Numbered from the stretch's first letter, positions 50,446 through 59,780 are shown. The stretch is 64,000 nucleotides of DNA from Woeseiaceae bacterium (GCA_028277185.1 JANQGQ010000044.1:186001-250000); one strand, 5' to 3'. The notes: generated by a model from the letters alone, not told the origin. Translations and numbers: made by a program.

Positions 50446-51303
50446 ATGATCTACGATCCGAAAGACGTCGCTGCGTCATTCTCGAAGGCAATATCTTTCC
50501 CCGACGTCGTGCTTCAGCTCGACGACATGTTGAACGACGGCATCAGCAACACCGCGGATTTCGCTCAGGTGATCTCACGTGATCCGGGCCTGACCGCAAC
50601 CCTGCTCCGATTTGCGAACAGTCCCGTCTACGGGTTCCCCGGACGCGTTGCGTCGGTCGACCGCGCCGTGTCGCTCATCGGCATGCGGGAAATCAGAGAC
50701 CTCGTTCTTGCCGTTGCCGTCAGGAGCAGCTTCGACGGAATTTCCACGCGGCTGATCTCGATGAGCGACTTTTGGCGTCACAGTCTGTGCTGTGCCCTGG
50801 CCTGCCGTCGGATCGCCGAGGTCGTCCGGCATAGCCAACGTGAAGTTCTGTTCACCGCAGGACTGTTGCACGACATCGGGCAGCTGGCGATGTTCAACGA
50901 GATACCCGATGTCTGTCAGGAGGTACTCCTCAAGGCACAGTACCGATCCGACGAGGTCGAAATGTTCGAGTTGGAGCGCGAGATCGTCGGGTTCGACCAT
51001 CAGGAAGTCGGTGTCGCCATCGCCGAAGCCTGGCGCTTTCCGGGCGTTCTCCGTGACACGATCAGATTCCATCACCTGCCGGACGAAGCGACCGCGCACC
51101 GGTTCGAGAGTTGTGTCGTGCACATAGGCAACTCGATGGCCGTGCTGGTTGAATTGGACATGGACGGTTTTTCGCAGGTGCCGCCGCTGTCGCCGTCGGC
51201 TTTGACAACGGTCGGGCTCGACGAAGATCAGGTACTCGCCATGCTGCCGGACGTTGCGGCGATGTTCCGGGACATGCGGCCGGTGTTCGGTATTGCGGCA
51301 TAG
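50446..51303 (+). CDS. HDOD-domain signalling protein
   Basis: 285 residues, almost entirely one HDOD domain. It has ISRDPGLTATLLRFANSPVYG near the start and FTAGLLHDIGQLAMF with the HD-like pair near residue 145. HDOD proteins lack a complete phosphodiesterase site and act in signalling, motility or DNA-damage responses. AAGGAG lies 7 nt before ATG 50446; a GTG 6 nt earlier is less well placed. It is preceded by a 95-nt AT-richer promoter region (50351-50445). Confidence 0.88.
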   Translation: MIYDPKDVAASFSKAISFPDVVLQLDDMLNDGISNTADFAQVISRDPGLTATLLRFANSPVYGFPGRVASVDRAVSLIGMREIRDLVLAVAVRSSFDGISTRLISMSDFWRHSLCCALACRRIAEVVRHSQREVLFTAGLLHDIGQLAMFNEIPDVCQEVLLKAQYRSDEVEMFELEREIVGFDHQEVGVAIAEAWRFPGVLRDTIRFHHLPDEATAHRFESCVVHIGNSMAVLVELDMDGFSQVPPLSPSALTTVGLDEDQVLAMLPDVAAMFRDMRPVFGIAA

Positions 51304-51390
51304 GTGGCCCGCCGGCCCCTTTCGCCGTGTGCGGCGCCGCAGCTCAGCAACGGGATTCGGTCTTTCAAACCCACGGCAAGAAGCAGACGA

Positions 51391-51852
51391 TCATAGATCG
51401 TCGATCAACGTGGACCGGGTGCACACCCTGTCTTCGCAAAGGTGTTCGGCGAGCTTGTCCATGATGAACGGCTGGGACTCGAGCATGAACAGGGTTCCGT
51501 GAGCGTCTACGAAGAACACGCATTCGTCGCGAACGAGCATTCCTGTTGCGCTTTTGTGGATGAGCGAGCGATTCGACTGAATCTCTGCCTCTTTGGCCCG
51601 CATTTTTCGTAACGCCGTGTCGTTGTCCTCGAAACAGTCGACCCACAAGTCGAATCGGGGGTGGAAGCGCTCGTTCAGGTGAGGCAGTGGCTTGATTCGG
51701 CGTATGGTTTGACGCTCATCGAGACGGGTCGTTTCGTATCCCCAGTCAGCGAGTAAGGTTTCAGAGACGACTCGTGGATCCGCGACCGCAACGACAGGCA
51801 GCAGCAGTACGAGGAAAAGCGGTGCTATCGGCTTTCCTGGCTCTCTAAGCAT
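51391..51852 (-). CDS. Secreted hypothetical protein
   Basis: 153 residues. A signal peptide with hydrophobic core (PLFLVLLLPVVAVA, cut near residue 25) is followed by a soluble domain of about 128 residues with three Cys (DCFEDN, DECVFF, CEDRVC has two more), so periplasmic disulfides are possible. Base composition is lower in G+C than its neighbours. I do not recognise a family. It lies alone between the HDOD gene (convergent) and the kinase gene (upstream on the same strand), about 55 nt from the latter's stop. Confidence 0.6.
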   Translation of the reverse strand: MLREPGKPIAPLFLVLLLPVVAVADPRVVSETLLADWGYETTRLDERQTIRRIKPLPHLNERFHPRFDLWVDCFEDNDTALRKMRAKEAEIQSNRSLIHKSATGMLVRDECVFFVDAHGTLFMLESQPFIMDKLAEHLCEDRVCTRSTLIDDL

Positions 51853-51907
51853 TATCTTCGAGTGCTCTCATTCGATTCCGCAGATGTCAGTCTGGCCGAA
51901 AACCGAT

Positions 51908-54900
51908 TTATGCGACCTCGCGACGCCCCAGCAGACTCGTAATCTGCGCCCGCAGCGCCGCGGGCTTAACGGGTTTCCGTAAAACCGCCAGACCGCGCTC
52001 GCGGATCGTCTCGTCGACGGCATCCGTGTGATCGGCGGTCAGGATCAGCGCCGGGACGCGCTGGCCGACGCGTTCGTGGACGGCGTCGATGGCGTCGAGG
52101 CCCAGTTCACCGTCGTCGAGGTGGTAGTCGACGAGAAGCAGTGAGGGCTGGCGCTGCCGGTCGCGGCGAAGTCGGTCGCATACCTCCAATGCCTCTTCGC
52201 GATTGCGGGCGGTCTCCGGCAGCGCGCCCCACTTGTGCAACAGGCCCGCCATGCCTTCGAGAATCTCGGGCTCGTTATCGATGCACAGTATGTGTTCGCC
52301 CACGAGCGATGAGCGTATCGCGCTGCTCGGCGCTTGCGAGGGCAACCTGTCCCCGGCGGTGCTTCGCGGAACGACGACCTCGAAAAGGGAGCCGCGGCCC
52401 GGGCGCGAGCGCATGTGGACCGGATGGTCGAGCAGTCTCGCGATGCGCCGTACGATAGCGAGTCCAAGTCCGAGCCCGCGTCGCGCGCTCTTGTCGCTGC
52501 CTTCGAGCCGCTGGAATTCCTCGAAGATGCGCGCCTCGTCGTCCTTGCCGATGCCAATGCCGGTATCGATCACCTGCAGGGCTACGGCGTCCCCCCGTCG
52601 CCGGCAGCCAAGCAGAACCCCGCCGGATTCGGTGTAGCGCCGCGCATTGCTCAGGAAGTTCTGCAGGATGCGCCGCAGCAGGGCGGGGTCCGATGTGATC
52701 CACAAACCGCCGTCGTGTACGCGCAGCTCCAGGCCGTCCTTCTCGAACGCATCCGCAAACTGCCGTTCGAGCGCCGTGAACAGCTCGTCGACGGAAATGG
52801 CCGAGAGCTTGGGTTCCGGCGCCGCCGTGTCGAGGCGCGAGATATCGAGCAGCGCGCTCAGCAGGTCTTCGACGGACGTCAGGCCGCTCTGGATGCGTGC
52901 GACCAGCTTTTGTTCGTCCTGGGGCAGCTGCTTGCGGTTCTCGTGCAGAAGCGCCGCGAAGAGGCGCGTGGCGTTGAGAGGCTGTAGCAGGTCGTGCGCG
53001 GCCGCGGCGAGGAACCGGGTCTTCGAAGCGTTCGCTTCCTCCGCCTCGCTCTTGGCATCGGTGAGCGCCTGCATTGCGGTCTCGAGTTCGGCGGTGCGAT
53101 CCGCAACGCGCTGTTCGAGCGACATCTTCGCTTCGACGAGTGCAGCCTCCTGTTCCTTGAAGTCGGTGATGTCGGTGTAGGTCGATACGTAGCCGCCGTC
53201 CGGCATCGGCTCGCCGCGGATCTCGATGACCCGTCCGTCGCCGGTTTTGCTCTGGTATACGTAGGGAGTGCCCGAGCGCAGGTAGCCGAGCCGCTTCCTG
53301 ATCTCACCGTCGACCGGGCCGTCGCCGAACCGCCCGCGCTCCGCGTTGAATTGCAGCAGCTCCCGCACCGGCTGGCCGACGTAGACGGTGCCGCCCGGAT
53401 ACTCCATCAGTTCCTCGTAACGCCGGTTCCAGCCGACGATCCGTTGATTGCCGTCGATGACGCTGACGCCCTGCGTGATGTTGTCGAGCGTTGCCTCGAG
53501 GAGCTGCCGATTGAAGCGGATCGCCTGCGAGGTTTCGTCGAGCAATGCGACGACGTCGCCGATGCCCATGCCCGTTCGCTGAAGCGCGCTCGTCATCACG
53601 ACGCGCGCCGAGGAGGCGCCGATTGCGCCCGCCAGCAAACGCTCGGTGAACTGCACGAGCCGCCGGTCCGCGGTCGCGGCCGGCGTGAGTTCGAGCGCTT
53701 CCTGCGTCGCGAAGTCGGCAAACGAGGCCCGGGCGCGGCGCTGTCCGAGGAAACGTTCCGCAAGCGTCATCAGATCGCCGGTGCGAACGTCGCCTATCGT
53801 GTCCGCGGCGAACGCCCGAAGTCGCGGCCGTGGCGGCGTGGAGAAGGCCCGCGCCTGAATCTTCTCGCCGATCGACTGCCGCGACAGCAGCGATACCAGT
53901 ACCAGCACGAGGACGTTGAGGCCGAGCGACCACGCCACGCCGTGCGTCAGCGGATGCGCCGACAGGTCGATGATCAGCGCCTCGGGGCGAAGCCAGGCGA
54001 TGCCGAACAGGCCCTCGTCGATAAAGCCCGCCGGGACGGCGCCGGCGCGGGCAAGCGTCGGCAGAAACAGCGTGAAGAGCCACAGCGTGAATCCTGCGCT
54101 CAGTCCGGCCAGTGCGCCGCGCCGCGTGGCGCGCGGCCAGAACAGACCGAACAACAGAAGCGGAGCGAACTGCGCGGCCGCGGCGAACGACAGGAGGCCG
54201 ATCGACGCAAGCGCGGCCGACTCCCCGGCGACCGCGTAGTACGCATAGGCGAGGCCGGCAATCCCGGCGATGGCAATCCGGCGGACCGGGAGCAACAGCC
54301 GCGAGTAGTCCGGCGCGGCGCCTTCGGCGTCCCGCCGCCAGCGCAGCAGCATCGGCATGACGATCTCGTTCGAGATCATCGTCGACAGCGCGACGCAGGC
54401 GACGATGGCCATGCCCGTCGCCGCGGAGAAGCCGCCGAGAAAGGCAAGCGCGGTCAGCCACTGTTGATCCGCCTCCATCGGCAGCGCGAGTACGAACTCA
54501 TCGGCGGCGAAGGCCGTACCGCCGAGCGTACCGAGACCGGCAAGCGTTATCGGTATGACGAACAGGCTGAATACAACCAGGTACAGCGGGAACATCCAGC
54601 GCGCCGATTCGATGTTCGCATCGGAGCGCGCCTCGACGACGGTGACGTGGAACTGCCGGGGCAGACAAAGGATGGCAGCGCTTGCAAGGATCAGTGACGT
54701 CACGAAGGTATCCGGCAGCGAGGCCGCCGTGAAGACGCCGGAAAAACCGGGACCGCTGCTGCCGCCGCCCGCAAGCAGCAGCAGTGCGAATACACCGACG
54801 GCAAGAAATGCCAGCAGCTTGACCAGCGACTCGAACGCGATCGCCAGCATCATGCCGTCGTGATGCTCGGTCACGTCAATCTTGCGGGTACCGAACAGGA

Positions 54901-55405
54901 TCGCGAAGAGTGCCAATGCCGCGGCGCCGATAAGGGCGGTATCCACCTGAGTGGCGCCGTGATTGGAGACCACGTCAAAGCCAGTGACGATAGCCTTGAG
55001 CTGCAGGGCGATGTAGGGCACCGAGCCGACCGTGGCGATCACGGTGACGAGCACGGCAAGGCTGCGCGCCTTGCCGTAGCGAGCGGCGATGAAGTCGGCG
55101 ATCGAGGTGAGGTTTTGCCGCTTGCTGATCGTGACGATGCGCTGGATGAGGTTCCAGCCGAATACGAACACGAGTATCGGGCCGAGGTAGATCGGCAGGT
55201 ACAGCCAGCCGCTCGTGGCCGCGCTGCCGACCGCGCCGTAGAAGGTCCAGGACGTGCAGTACACGGCCAGCGTCAGGCTGTAGACCAGCGCCCGCACCCG
55301 GACCGGCAGATTCTGCAACTGCTCGCGGTCGCCCCAGCGCGCGATCGCAAACAGGATCGCCACGTAGACGATGGACAGAAGCAGCAGCGTCCACCAGTTG
55401 AGCAA
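51908..55405 (-). CDS. SSS-type hybrid sensor histidine kinase (CrbS-like)
   Basis: 1165 residues. An N-terminal sodium:solute-symporter-like domain (about 1-480, thirteen or so helices) is followed by a PAS-type domain (about 650-770), a coiled coil, a HisKA domain with phospho-His in AAAHDLLQPLNA, a HATPase domain with N-box FLSNARRYT and G-boxes DTGIGIG and GLGLGLAIV, and a C-terminal receiver (about 1040-1160) with Asp in LLVDYHLDD. CrbS-type kinases sense monocarboxylates and control acetate metabolism through a LuxR-type partner, here probably the regulator at 45264. TTG 55405 was chosen because GGGGGAGAG lies just upstream. Confidence 0.9.
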   Translation of the reverse strand: MLNWWTLLLLSIVYVAILFAIARWGDREQLQNLPVRVRALVYSLTLAVYCTSWTFYGAVGSAATSGWLYLPIYLGPILVFVFGWNLIQRIVTISKRQNLTSIADFIAARYGKARSLAVLVTVIATVGSVPYIALQLKAIVTGFDVVSNHGATQVDTALIGAAALALFAILFGTRKIDVTEHHDGMMLAIAFESLVKLLAFLAVGVFALLLLAGGGSSGPGFSGVFTAASLPDTFVTSLILASAAILCLPRQFHVTVVEARSDANIESARWMFPLYLVVFSLFVIPITLAGLGTLGGTAFAADEFVLALPMEADQQWLTALAFLGGFSAATGMAIVACVALSTMISNEIVMPMLLRWRRDAEGAAPDYSRLLLPVRRIAIAGIAGLAYAYYAVAGESAALASIGLLSFAAAAQFAPLLLFGLFWPRATRRGALAGLSAGFTLWLFTLFLPTLARAGAVPAGFIDEGLFGIAWLRPEALIIDLSAHPLTHGVAWSLGLNVLVLVLVSLLSRQSIGEKIQARAFSTPPRPRLRAFAADTIGDVRTGDLMTLAERFLGQRRARASFADFATQEALELTPAATADRRLVQFTERLLAGAIGASSARVVMTSALQRTGMGIGDVVALLDETSQAIRFNRQLLEATLDNITQGVSVIDGNQRIVGWNRRYEELMEYPGGTVYVGQPVRELLQFNAERGRFGDGPVDGEIRKRLGYLRSGTPYVYQSKTGDGRVIEIRGEPMPDGGYVSTYTDITDFKEQEAALVEAKMSLEQRVADRTAELETAMQALTDAKSEAEEANASKTRFLAAAAHDLLQPLNATRLFAALLHENRKQLPQDEQKLVARIQSGLTSVEDLLSALLDISRLDTAAPEPKLSAISVDELFTALERQFADAFEKDGLELRVHDGGLWITSDPALLRRILQNFLSNARRYTESGGVLLGCRRRGDAVALQVIDTGIGIGKDDEARIFEEFQRLEGSDKSARRGLGLGLAIVRRIARLLDHPVHMRSRPGRGSLFEVVVPRSTAGDRLPSQAPSSAIRSSLVGEHILCIDNEPEILEGMAGLLHKWGALPETARNREEALEVCDRLRRDRQRQPSLLLVDYHLDDGELGLDAIDAVHERVGQRVPALILTADHTDAVDETIRERGLAVLRKPVKPAALRAQITSLLGRREVA

Positions 55406-55723
55406 ATACTCTCCCCCGGAGCGCCGTCGAAGCGCGCCCCTTTGACGTTTCGAGTGTAGAACCAAACTCCGGACAGATCGAGGCCACGACGGGCTGTGGC
55501 CGCCGCTGTACTACCTTGGTCGATAGCGGTCGGAGACCGCGCGTCGGTCCGGCGTCAGGGTTTGTGCCCAAGTCGCTGTTTTGAATATGGATTCGGGCGC
55601 GATGCTCCGGTTGCGCGCTGGCTTGCGACGACCCACGTACGACTAAAGTCGGTACGGCTGCCGCGAGCCGCTTTGCTAGATTGCCGGCATTCGAAATCCA
55701 AAGGGCTGCCCAAAGGGGGGAAC
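55406..55723. other. 318-nt divergent intergenic region, kinase / DUF4212-symporter
   Basis: No gene is seen. It must hold both promoters. A palindrome CGACT-AA-AGTCG at 55640-55651, embedded in GTAC...GTAC, is the best operator candidate for the symporter operon. A G-rich Shine-Dalgarno sequence (55716-55720) precedes the DUF4212 gene. Confidence 0.5.
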
Positions 55724-55975
55724 ATGTCCAAGAATGCAAGCTACTGGACCGCCAATCTGCGCCTGGTCGCCGTCTGCATGGTGATCTGGTTCGTCTGTTC
55801 CTATCTCTTCGGCATCGTCCTCGTCGAGCCGCTCAACAACATCCGGCTCGGGGGCTACAAGCTGGGCTTCTGGTTTGCCCAGCAAGGGTCCATTTACGTA
55901 TTCGTCGCGCTGATCTTCTTCTATGCCAATCGCATGGGGAAGCTGGATCGCGAGCACAACGTCGAAGAAGAGTAG
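55724..55975 (+). CDS. DUF4212 small membrane subunit of a sodium:solute symporter
   Basis: 83 residues with two hydrophobic helices (about 13-35 and 53-72). The N-terminal YWTANLRLVAVCMVIWFVCSY and the GFWFAQQGSIYVFVALIFFYA segment are diagnostic of DUF4212. These proteins are regularly encoded directly in front of the large symporter and may form a complex with it. GGGGGG precedes ATG 55724, and the symporter gene begins 9 nt after the stop. Confidence 0.93.
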   Translation: MSKNASYWTANLRLVAVCMVIWFVCSYLFGIVLVEPLNNIRLGGYKLGFWFAQQGSIYVFVALIFFYANRMGKLDREHNVEEE

Positions 55976-55984
55976 GGGCGAATC

Positions 55985-57715
55985 ATGGAACTGCAAACGC
56001 TGACTTACATGGTCGTGGGCGCGACCTTCGCGCTTTACATCGGCATTGCCATCTGGGCGCGCGCCGGCTCGACCAAGGAATTCTACGTCGCCGGCGGCGG
56101 CGTCCATCCCGTGGCCAACGGCATGGCGACCGCCGCGGACTGGATGTCAGCCGCGTCGTTCATATCGATGGCCGGTCTGATCGCGTTCATGGGTTACGGC
56201 GGTTCGGTGTTCCTGATGGGCTGGACGGGCGGCTATGTCCTGCTTGCCATGCTGCTCGCGCCGTACCTGCGCAAGTTCGGTAAGTTCACGGTGCCGGAGT
56301 TCATCGGCGACCGCTACTACTCGAAGGCTGCCCGCATCGTCGCGGTGCTGTGCCTGATCATTGCATCGGTGACTTACGTCATCGGCCAGATGAAGGGCAT
56401 CGGCGTCGCGTTCTCCCGCTTCCTCGAGGTCGACTACAACGTAGGCCTGTCGATCGGCATGGGCATCGTCTTCTTCTACGCCGTCATGGGCGGCATGAAA
56501 GGCATCACCTACACGCAGATCGCCCAGTACTGCGTGCTGATTCTCGCGTACACGATCCCGGCGATCTTCATCTCGCTGAACCTGACGGGCAACCCGTTCC
56601 CGCAGCTTGGCCTCGGCGGCACGATGGCGGGCAGCGACGTGTTCCTGCTCGACCGCCTCGACCAGGTTCTCAGGGACACGGGCTTTGCCGAGTACACGAC
56701 GAACGTCAGGCTCAGTCTGACCAACATGTTCATGTACACGATGTCGCTGATGATCGGGACCGCGGGCCTGCCGCACGTGATCATCCGCTTCTTTACGGTG
56801 CCCAAGGTCAAGGACGCGCGCAGCTCGGCCGGTTGGGCGCTGGTGTTTATCGCGCTTCTGTACACCACGGCACCGTCGGTCGCTGCGATGGCGCGGCTGA
56901 ATCTCATGTCCACGATCGAGCCGACGCCCGGCGAGTACATGGTGTACGACGAGCGCCCGCAGTGGATCAAGAACTGGGAGCAGACCGGGCTGCTCGGGTT
57001 CGAGGACAAGAACGGCGACGGCCGAATCCAGTACACGCCCGACGCGGCGACGAACGAAATGACCAAGGTCGACCGCGACATCATGGTGCTCGCGAACCCG
57101 GAGATCGCGCAGCTCCCCAACTGGGTGATCGCGCTGGTCGCGGCCGGCGGACTCGCCGCCGCACTGTCTACAGCGGCGGGACTGCTGCTCGCGATATCCA
57201 GCGCGATTTCGCACGACTTGCTGAAAGGGGTGTTCAAACCGGACATCACCGAGAAGCAGGAGCTCAGGGCCAGCCGGCTGGCGATGGCGGGAGCGATCGG
57301 CGTGGCGGGCTATCTGGGCTTCAATCCACCCGACTTTGCGGCCGGAACCGTGGCGCTTGCGTTCGGGCTGGCCGCGTCGTCGATCTTCCCGGCGCTCATG
57401 ATGGGTATTTTCTCGAAGCGCATGAACAAGGAAGGCGCGATCGCGGGGATGATCGCGGGAATCGGCGTCACGCTGTTCTACGTCTTCCAGCACAAGGGAA
57501 TCATGTTCGTGCCGAGTACGGCGTTTCTCGGCAGCATGCCCGAGAACTGGTTCCTCGGTATCGAGCCGAATGCGTTCGGTGCCGTCGGCGCGATCTTCAA
57601 CTTCGCCGTCGCGTTCATCGTTGCCAGACTCACCGCCGCTCCGCCCGAGCATATCCAGCATCTCGTGGAGGATATCCGGGTCCCCGCCGGAGCCGGCACC
57701 GCGGTCGCACACTAG
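55985..57715 (+). CDS. Sodium:solute symporter (ActP/monocarboxylate type)
   Basis: 576 residues with thirteen predicted helices and the SSS fold. Typical segments are VAGGGVHPVANGMATAADWMSAASFISMAG and a later GLAAALSTAAGLLLAISSAISHDL. A hydrophilic insertion at about residues 310-370 (EQTGLLGFEDKNGDGRI) is characteristic of the VC2705-type subgroup that co-occurs with DUF4212. Likely substrates are acetate, propionate or other monocarboxylates, inferred from family and from the neighbouring CrbS/R-like regulators. A terminator follows 50 nt downstream. Confidence 0.92.
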   Translation: MELQTLTYMVVGATFALYIGIAIWARAGSTKEFYVAGGGVHPVANGMATAADWMSAASFISMAGLIAFMGYGGSVFLMGWTGGYVLLAMLLAPYLRKFGKFTVPEFIGDRYYSKAARIVAVLCLIIASVTYVIGQMKGIGVAFSRFLEVDYNVGLSIGMGIVFFYAVMGGMKGITYTQIAQYCVLILAYTIPAIFISLNLTGNPFPQLGLGGTMAGSDVFLLDRLDQVLRDTGFAEYTTNVRLSLTNMFMYTMSLMIGTAGLPHVIIRFFTVPKVKDARSSAGWALVFIALLYTTAPSVAAMARLNLMSTIEPTPGEYMVYDERPQWIKNWEQTGLLGFEDKNGDGRIQYTPDAATNEMTKVDRDIMVLANPEIAQLPNWVIALVAAGGLAAALSTAAGLLLAISSAISHDLLKGVFKPDITEKQELRASRLAMAGAIGVAGYLGFNPPDFAAGTVALAFGLAASSIFPALMMGIFSKRMNKEGAIAGMIAGIGVTLFYVFQHKGIMFVPSTAFLGSMPENWFLGIEPNAFGAVGAIFNFAVAFIVARLTAAPPEHIQHLVEDIRVPAGAGTAVAH

Positions 57716-57764
57716 CGAGCTCCCGGCAGGACTCGCTGGTACAGCACCGGCGACCGCATGAGAC

Positions 57765-57791
57765 GGGGCCTCTTCGGAGGCCCCGGATTTT
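57765..57791 (+). terminator. Rho-independent terminator of the DUF4212-symporter operon
   Basis: Perfect 8-bp stem GGGGCCTC/GAGGCCCC with a UUCG tetraloop, followed by GGATTTT, 50 nt after the symporter stop. Confidence 0.85.
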
Positions 57792-57874
57792 GTGCGCCGT
57801 CCCTGTCGCGGCTATTCTCGTCGGGTCACGTAAGACATCCGAAAACCAAGCCGCCAACGTTGCCAGGTCTCAGC

Positions 57875-58354
57875 ATGTGGAAGAACAAGCACGTAGTCGT
57901 CGCGATGCTCGTTGCGCCGGTCCTCGCGATCATGGGCTGGTTCGCCGTGGACTACTTCGTCGCGGAACGGCCGCAAGCGGCCCGGCCCGGAGCAGCCTAT
58001 CCGCTCGTCGCGAGGCCGAACTGCCGCTATGCCAGCGGGCGCTGCGAACTGGTCAACAACGACTTTTTGCTCAGCCTCAAGCTGACGACGGACACCGGGC
58101 TGCCCGTTCTGCATCTGAGCGCGTCGCACCCGCTGAGCGAAGCGCACGGAGCAATCGGCGCGGCGCCCGGCGGTCTCGACGAGCCGCGCGCGTTTTCGGC
58201 CGATGCTGCCGGGGGAACCGACTGGTCGCTGGAGCTGGATAGCGAACCTGCCGCCGGCGACACGCTACGCGTAGCCGTGAAGGCGCAACAGTCCACTTAC
58301 TATGCCGAGATCGGTACCGCGTTCATGACGGCGAAGGACAGTCCCCCGCGCTGA
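57875..58354 (+). CDS. Membrane-anchored protein, unknown
   Basis: 159 residues. One N-terminal helix (about 7-25) is followed by a probable periplasmic beta-rich domain with a single Cys pair in NCRYASGRCELV, the only Cys in the protein, consistent with a disulfide. The rest has FLLSLKLTTDTGLPVLHLS. AGGT precedes ATG 57875; a longer open frame upstream overlaps the terminator and was rejected. Family not recognised; small, similarly built proteins occur in many gammaproteobacteria. Confidence 0.6.
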   Translation: MWKNKHVVVAMLVAPVLAIMGWFAVDYFVAERPQAARPGAAYPLVARPNCRYASGRCELVNNDFLLSLKLTTDTGLPVLHLSASHPLSEAHGAIGAAPGGLDEPRAFSADAAGGTDWSLELDSEPAAGDTLRVAVKAQQSTYYAEIGTAFMTAKDSPPR

Positions 58355-58372
58355 GTACGCGGCGCTTCCCGC

Positions 58373-58771
58373 TCAGGGGCTGTCGTCGTCGCCGCCGCGG
58401 TCGGGCGGTAGCTCGCCGGTCGTGACGTAGCGCCGGTAGTCGCCGCAGGCGCGGTCGCGGTTTTCGAGCGTACCCTCGCCGGGATGATTGCTGTGGAACT
58501 CCGCCCAGGTCGTGCACAGGTTGTACAGACCGACGCCCGTTTCGGACTCGGCGCGCTCTTTTTCCGCGGCAAGCTGCCGGGCGTCGATGTCGGTCGCGAG
58601 GCGCTCGGTCAGGTCCATGCTGGTTGCGGCGAGGGAGCGATTCAGATCCTCCATCGCTTCTGCATCGACCGGTGCCTGCCGGTCGTACCACCACAGCGCG
58701 AAACCGACTGCCAAAAGCAGCGCGGCGACGGCGGCCGCAATAGCGATTTTGCTTGTGGCGACGGTGGACAT
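58373..58771 (-). CDS. Membrane-anchored protein, unknown
   Basis: 132 residues. One N-terminal helix (about 8-28, AIAAAVAALLLAVGFALWWYD) is followed by a helical, charged domain with two Cys (NLCTTW, RACGDY) and an acidic end. It is convergent with the preceding unknown, with only 18 nt between the stops. No family recognised. Confidence 0.6.
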   Translation of the reverse strand: MSTVATSKIAIAAAVAALLLAVGFALWWYDRQAPVDAEAMEDLNRSLAATSMDLTERLATDIDARQLAAEKERAESETGVGLYNLCTTWAEFHSNHPGEGTLENRDRACGDYRRYVTTGELPPDRGGDDDSP

Positions 58772-58844
58772 GATGTCCCAATGCTAACAAACCCCGCTGC
58801 GGGCTACGGAATCCGGTGCTTTAGAACTGCGAATCGGGTCGTGG

Positions 58845-59034
58845 CGGGGCTGCGGTTGCGGGTATAGGCTGTCCGCGGTTCGTCGGGTCGTAGCCGGGGT
58901 GCCGGATTGAGGTTTGACCTGGTAGCGGCTGGACTGGTCGCAGTCGGGGCGCCGGAGCGAGGTTTAGCGTGGTCGCGGCTGGATTGGCCTCAGTCGGGGG
59001 GCTGGAACCAGGCTTAACCTGGTTGCGGTTGGGG
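58845..59034. repeat. Imperfect 50-bp tandem repeat, about 3.8 copies
   Basis: Units begin at 58845, 58895, 58945 and 58995 and each opens with CGGGG. Units two and three share most positions (for example GAGGTTT and GCGGCTGGA at the same offsets); the first and the 40-nt last are more diverged. The end of a further unit may lie before 58845. The period is not a multiple of three and no spacer-repeat pattern is present, so it is neither coding nor CRISPR. It ends 11 nt before the ATG of the next gene, so it lies in that gene's leader. Confidence 0.8.
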
Positions 59035-59045
59035 AGTGGATCGAA

Positions 59046-59780
59046 ATGAACGCAAACGGTGTCGTCGTCATAGTCAGTGCTTTGCTGCTGGCCGTTGCGT
59101 TTCTGAAGCGCAACGAGTTCCCGTCCGGTCTCGATCCGCTGCCGGCGCTGGAGGCAGAGCCGCGGCAGACGGCCAGTACGAGACGCCCGTTCAGCCTGAG
59201 CTTCAACGACGTCGAGTATCGCGTGAAGCCGAAGTACCGCTATGCGCTCGACGGCCTCGTCGTCTCCTTTCGTCACCACGACGGCAACAGCCGCATGCAC
59301 CGGCGCTCGCGGGATCATCTCAACATGCTCGACGTTTGCGTCGTCTGGGGCAGCAATGCAGATCCCGGGTTACTCAATCGGCTGTCCTTCTGGAACGGTA
59401 TCTTCACGTGCAACGTCAAGACCGGAGATCGGGCGGCGTGGGAGCGCTTCGACATCGTGAGCCTCTCCAACAACCATCTGATCAGCGACAACCCCGACGT
59501 CCGCGACAGGGTCAGAGACATCAAGGTTGGCGATCAGATCCGTGTCGAGGGTTGGCTGGCAAGCTACGGTACCGATACGGGCGACGAGCGCGGTACCAGC
59601 ACGACGCGCACGGACACCGGCGACGGGGCATGCGAGACGATCTACGTGGAGCGCTTCGACATCACGCGGTCCGCCTTCGGGCCCTGGCGAGTCGCGATGT
59701 GGGCTTCACTGCTCGTGCTCGTGCTTGCAATCCTGAATCACTTCCGCACGCCGCATCGGCCGTACCGGCGTTCCGCCTAA
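59046..59780 (+). CDS. Two-helix membrane protein, unknown
   Basis: 244 residues. One hydrophobic helix at the very N-terminus (VVVIVSALLLAVAF) and one near the C-terminus (about 215-232) flank a soluble domain that would be periplasmic or cytoplasmic as a loop. The middle has LDVCVVWGSNADP, a WNGIFTCNVK stretch and IKVGDQIRVEGWLASYG, which reads like a small beta-barrel. I do not recognise the family. Its start follows the 50-bp repeats. The stop overlaps the end of the convergent nei gene by 4 nt. Confidence 0.65.
   Translation: MNANGVVVIVSALLLAVAFLKRNEFPSGLDPLPALEAEPRQTASTRRPFSLSFNDVEYRVKPKYRYALDGLVVSFRHHDGNSRMHRRSRDHLNMLDVCVVWGSNADPGLLNRLSFWNGIFTCNVKTGDRAAWERFDIVSLSNNHLISDNPDVRDRVRDIKVGDQIRVEGWLASYGTDTGDERGTSTTRTDTGDGACETIYVERFDITRSAFGPWRVAMWASLLVLVLAILNHFRTPHRPYRRSA

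Noticed and set aside
58845-59034. CRISPR array
   Set aside because: Units are contiguous and diverged along their whole length, with no unique spacers, and no cas genes are nearby.
58821-59318. Minus-strand Pro-rich open frame across the 50-bp repeats
   Set aside because: The repeat period is not a multiple of three, so the frame changes meaning between units, and no start signal is present.
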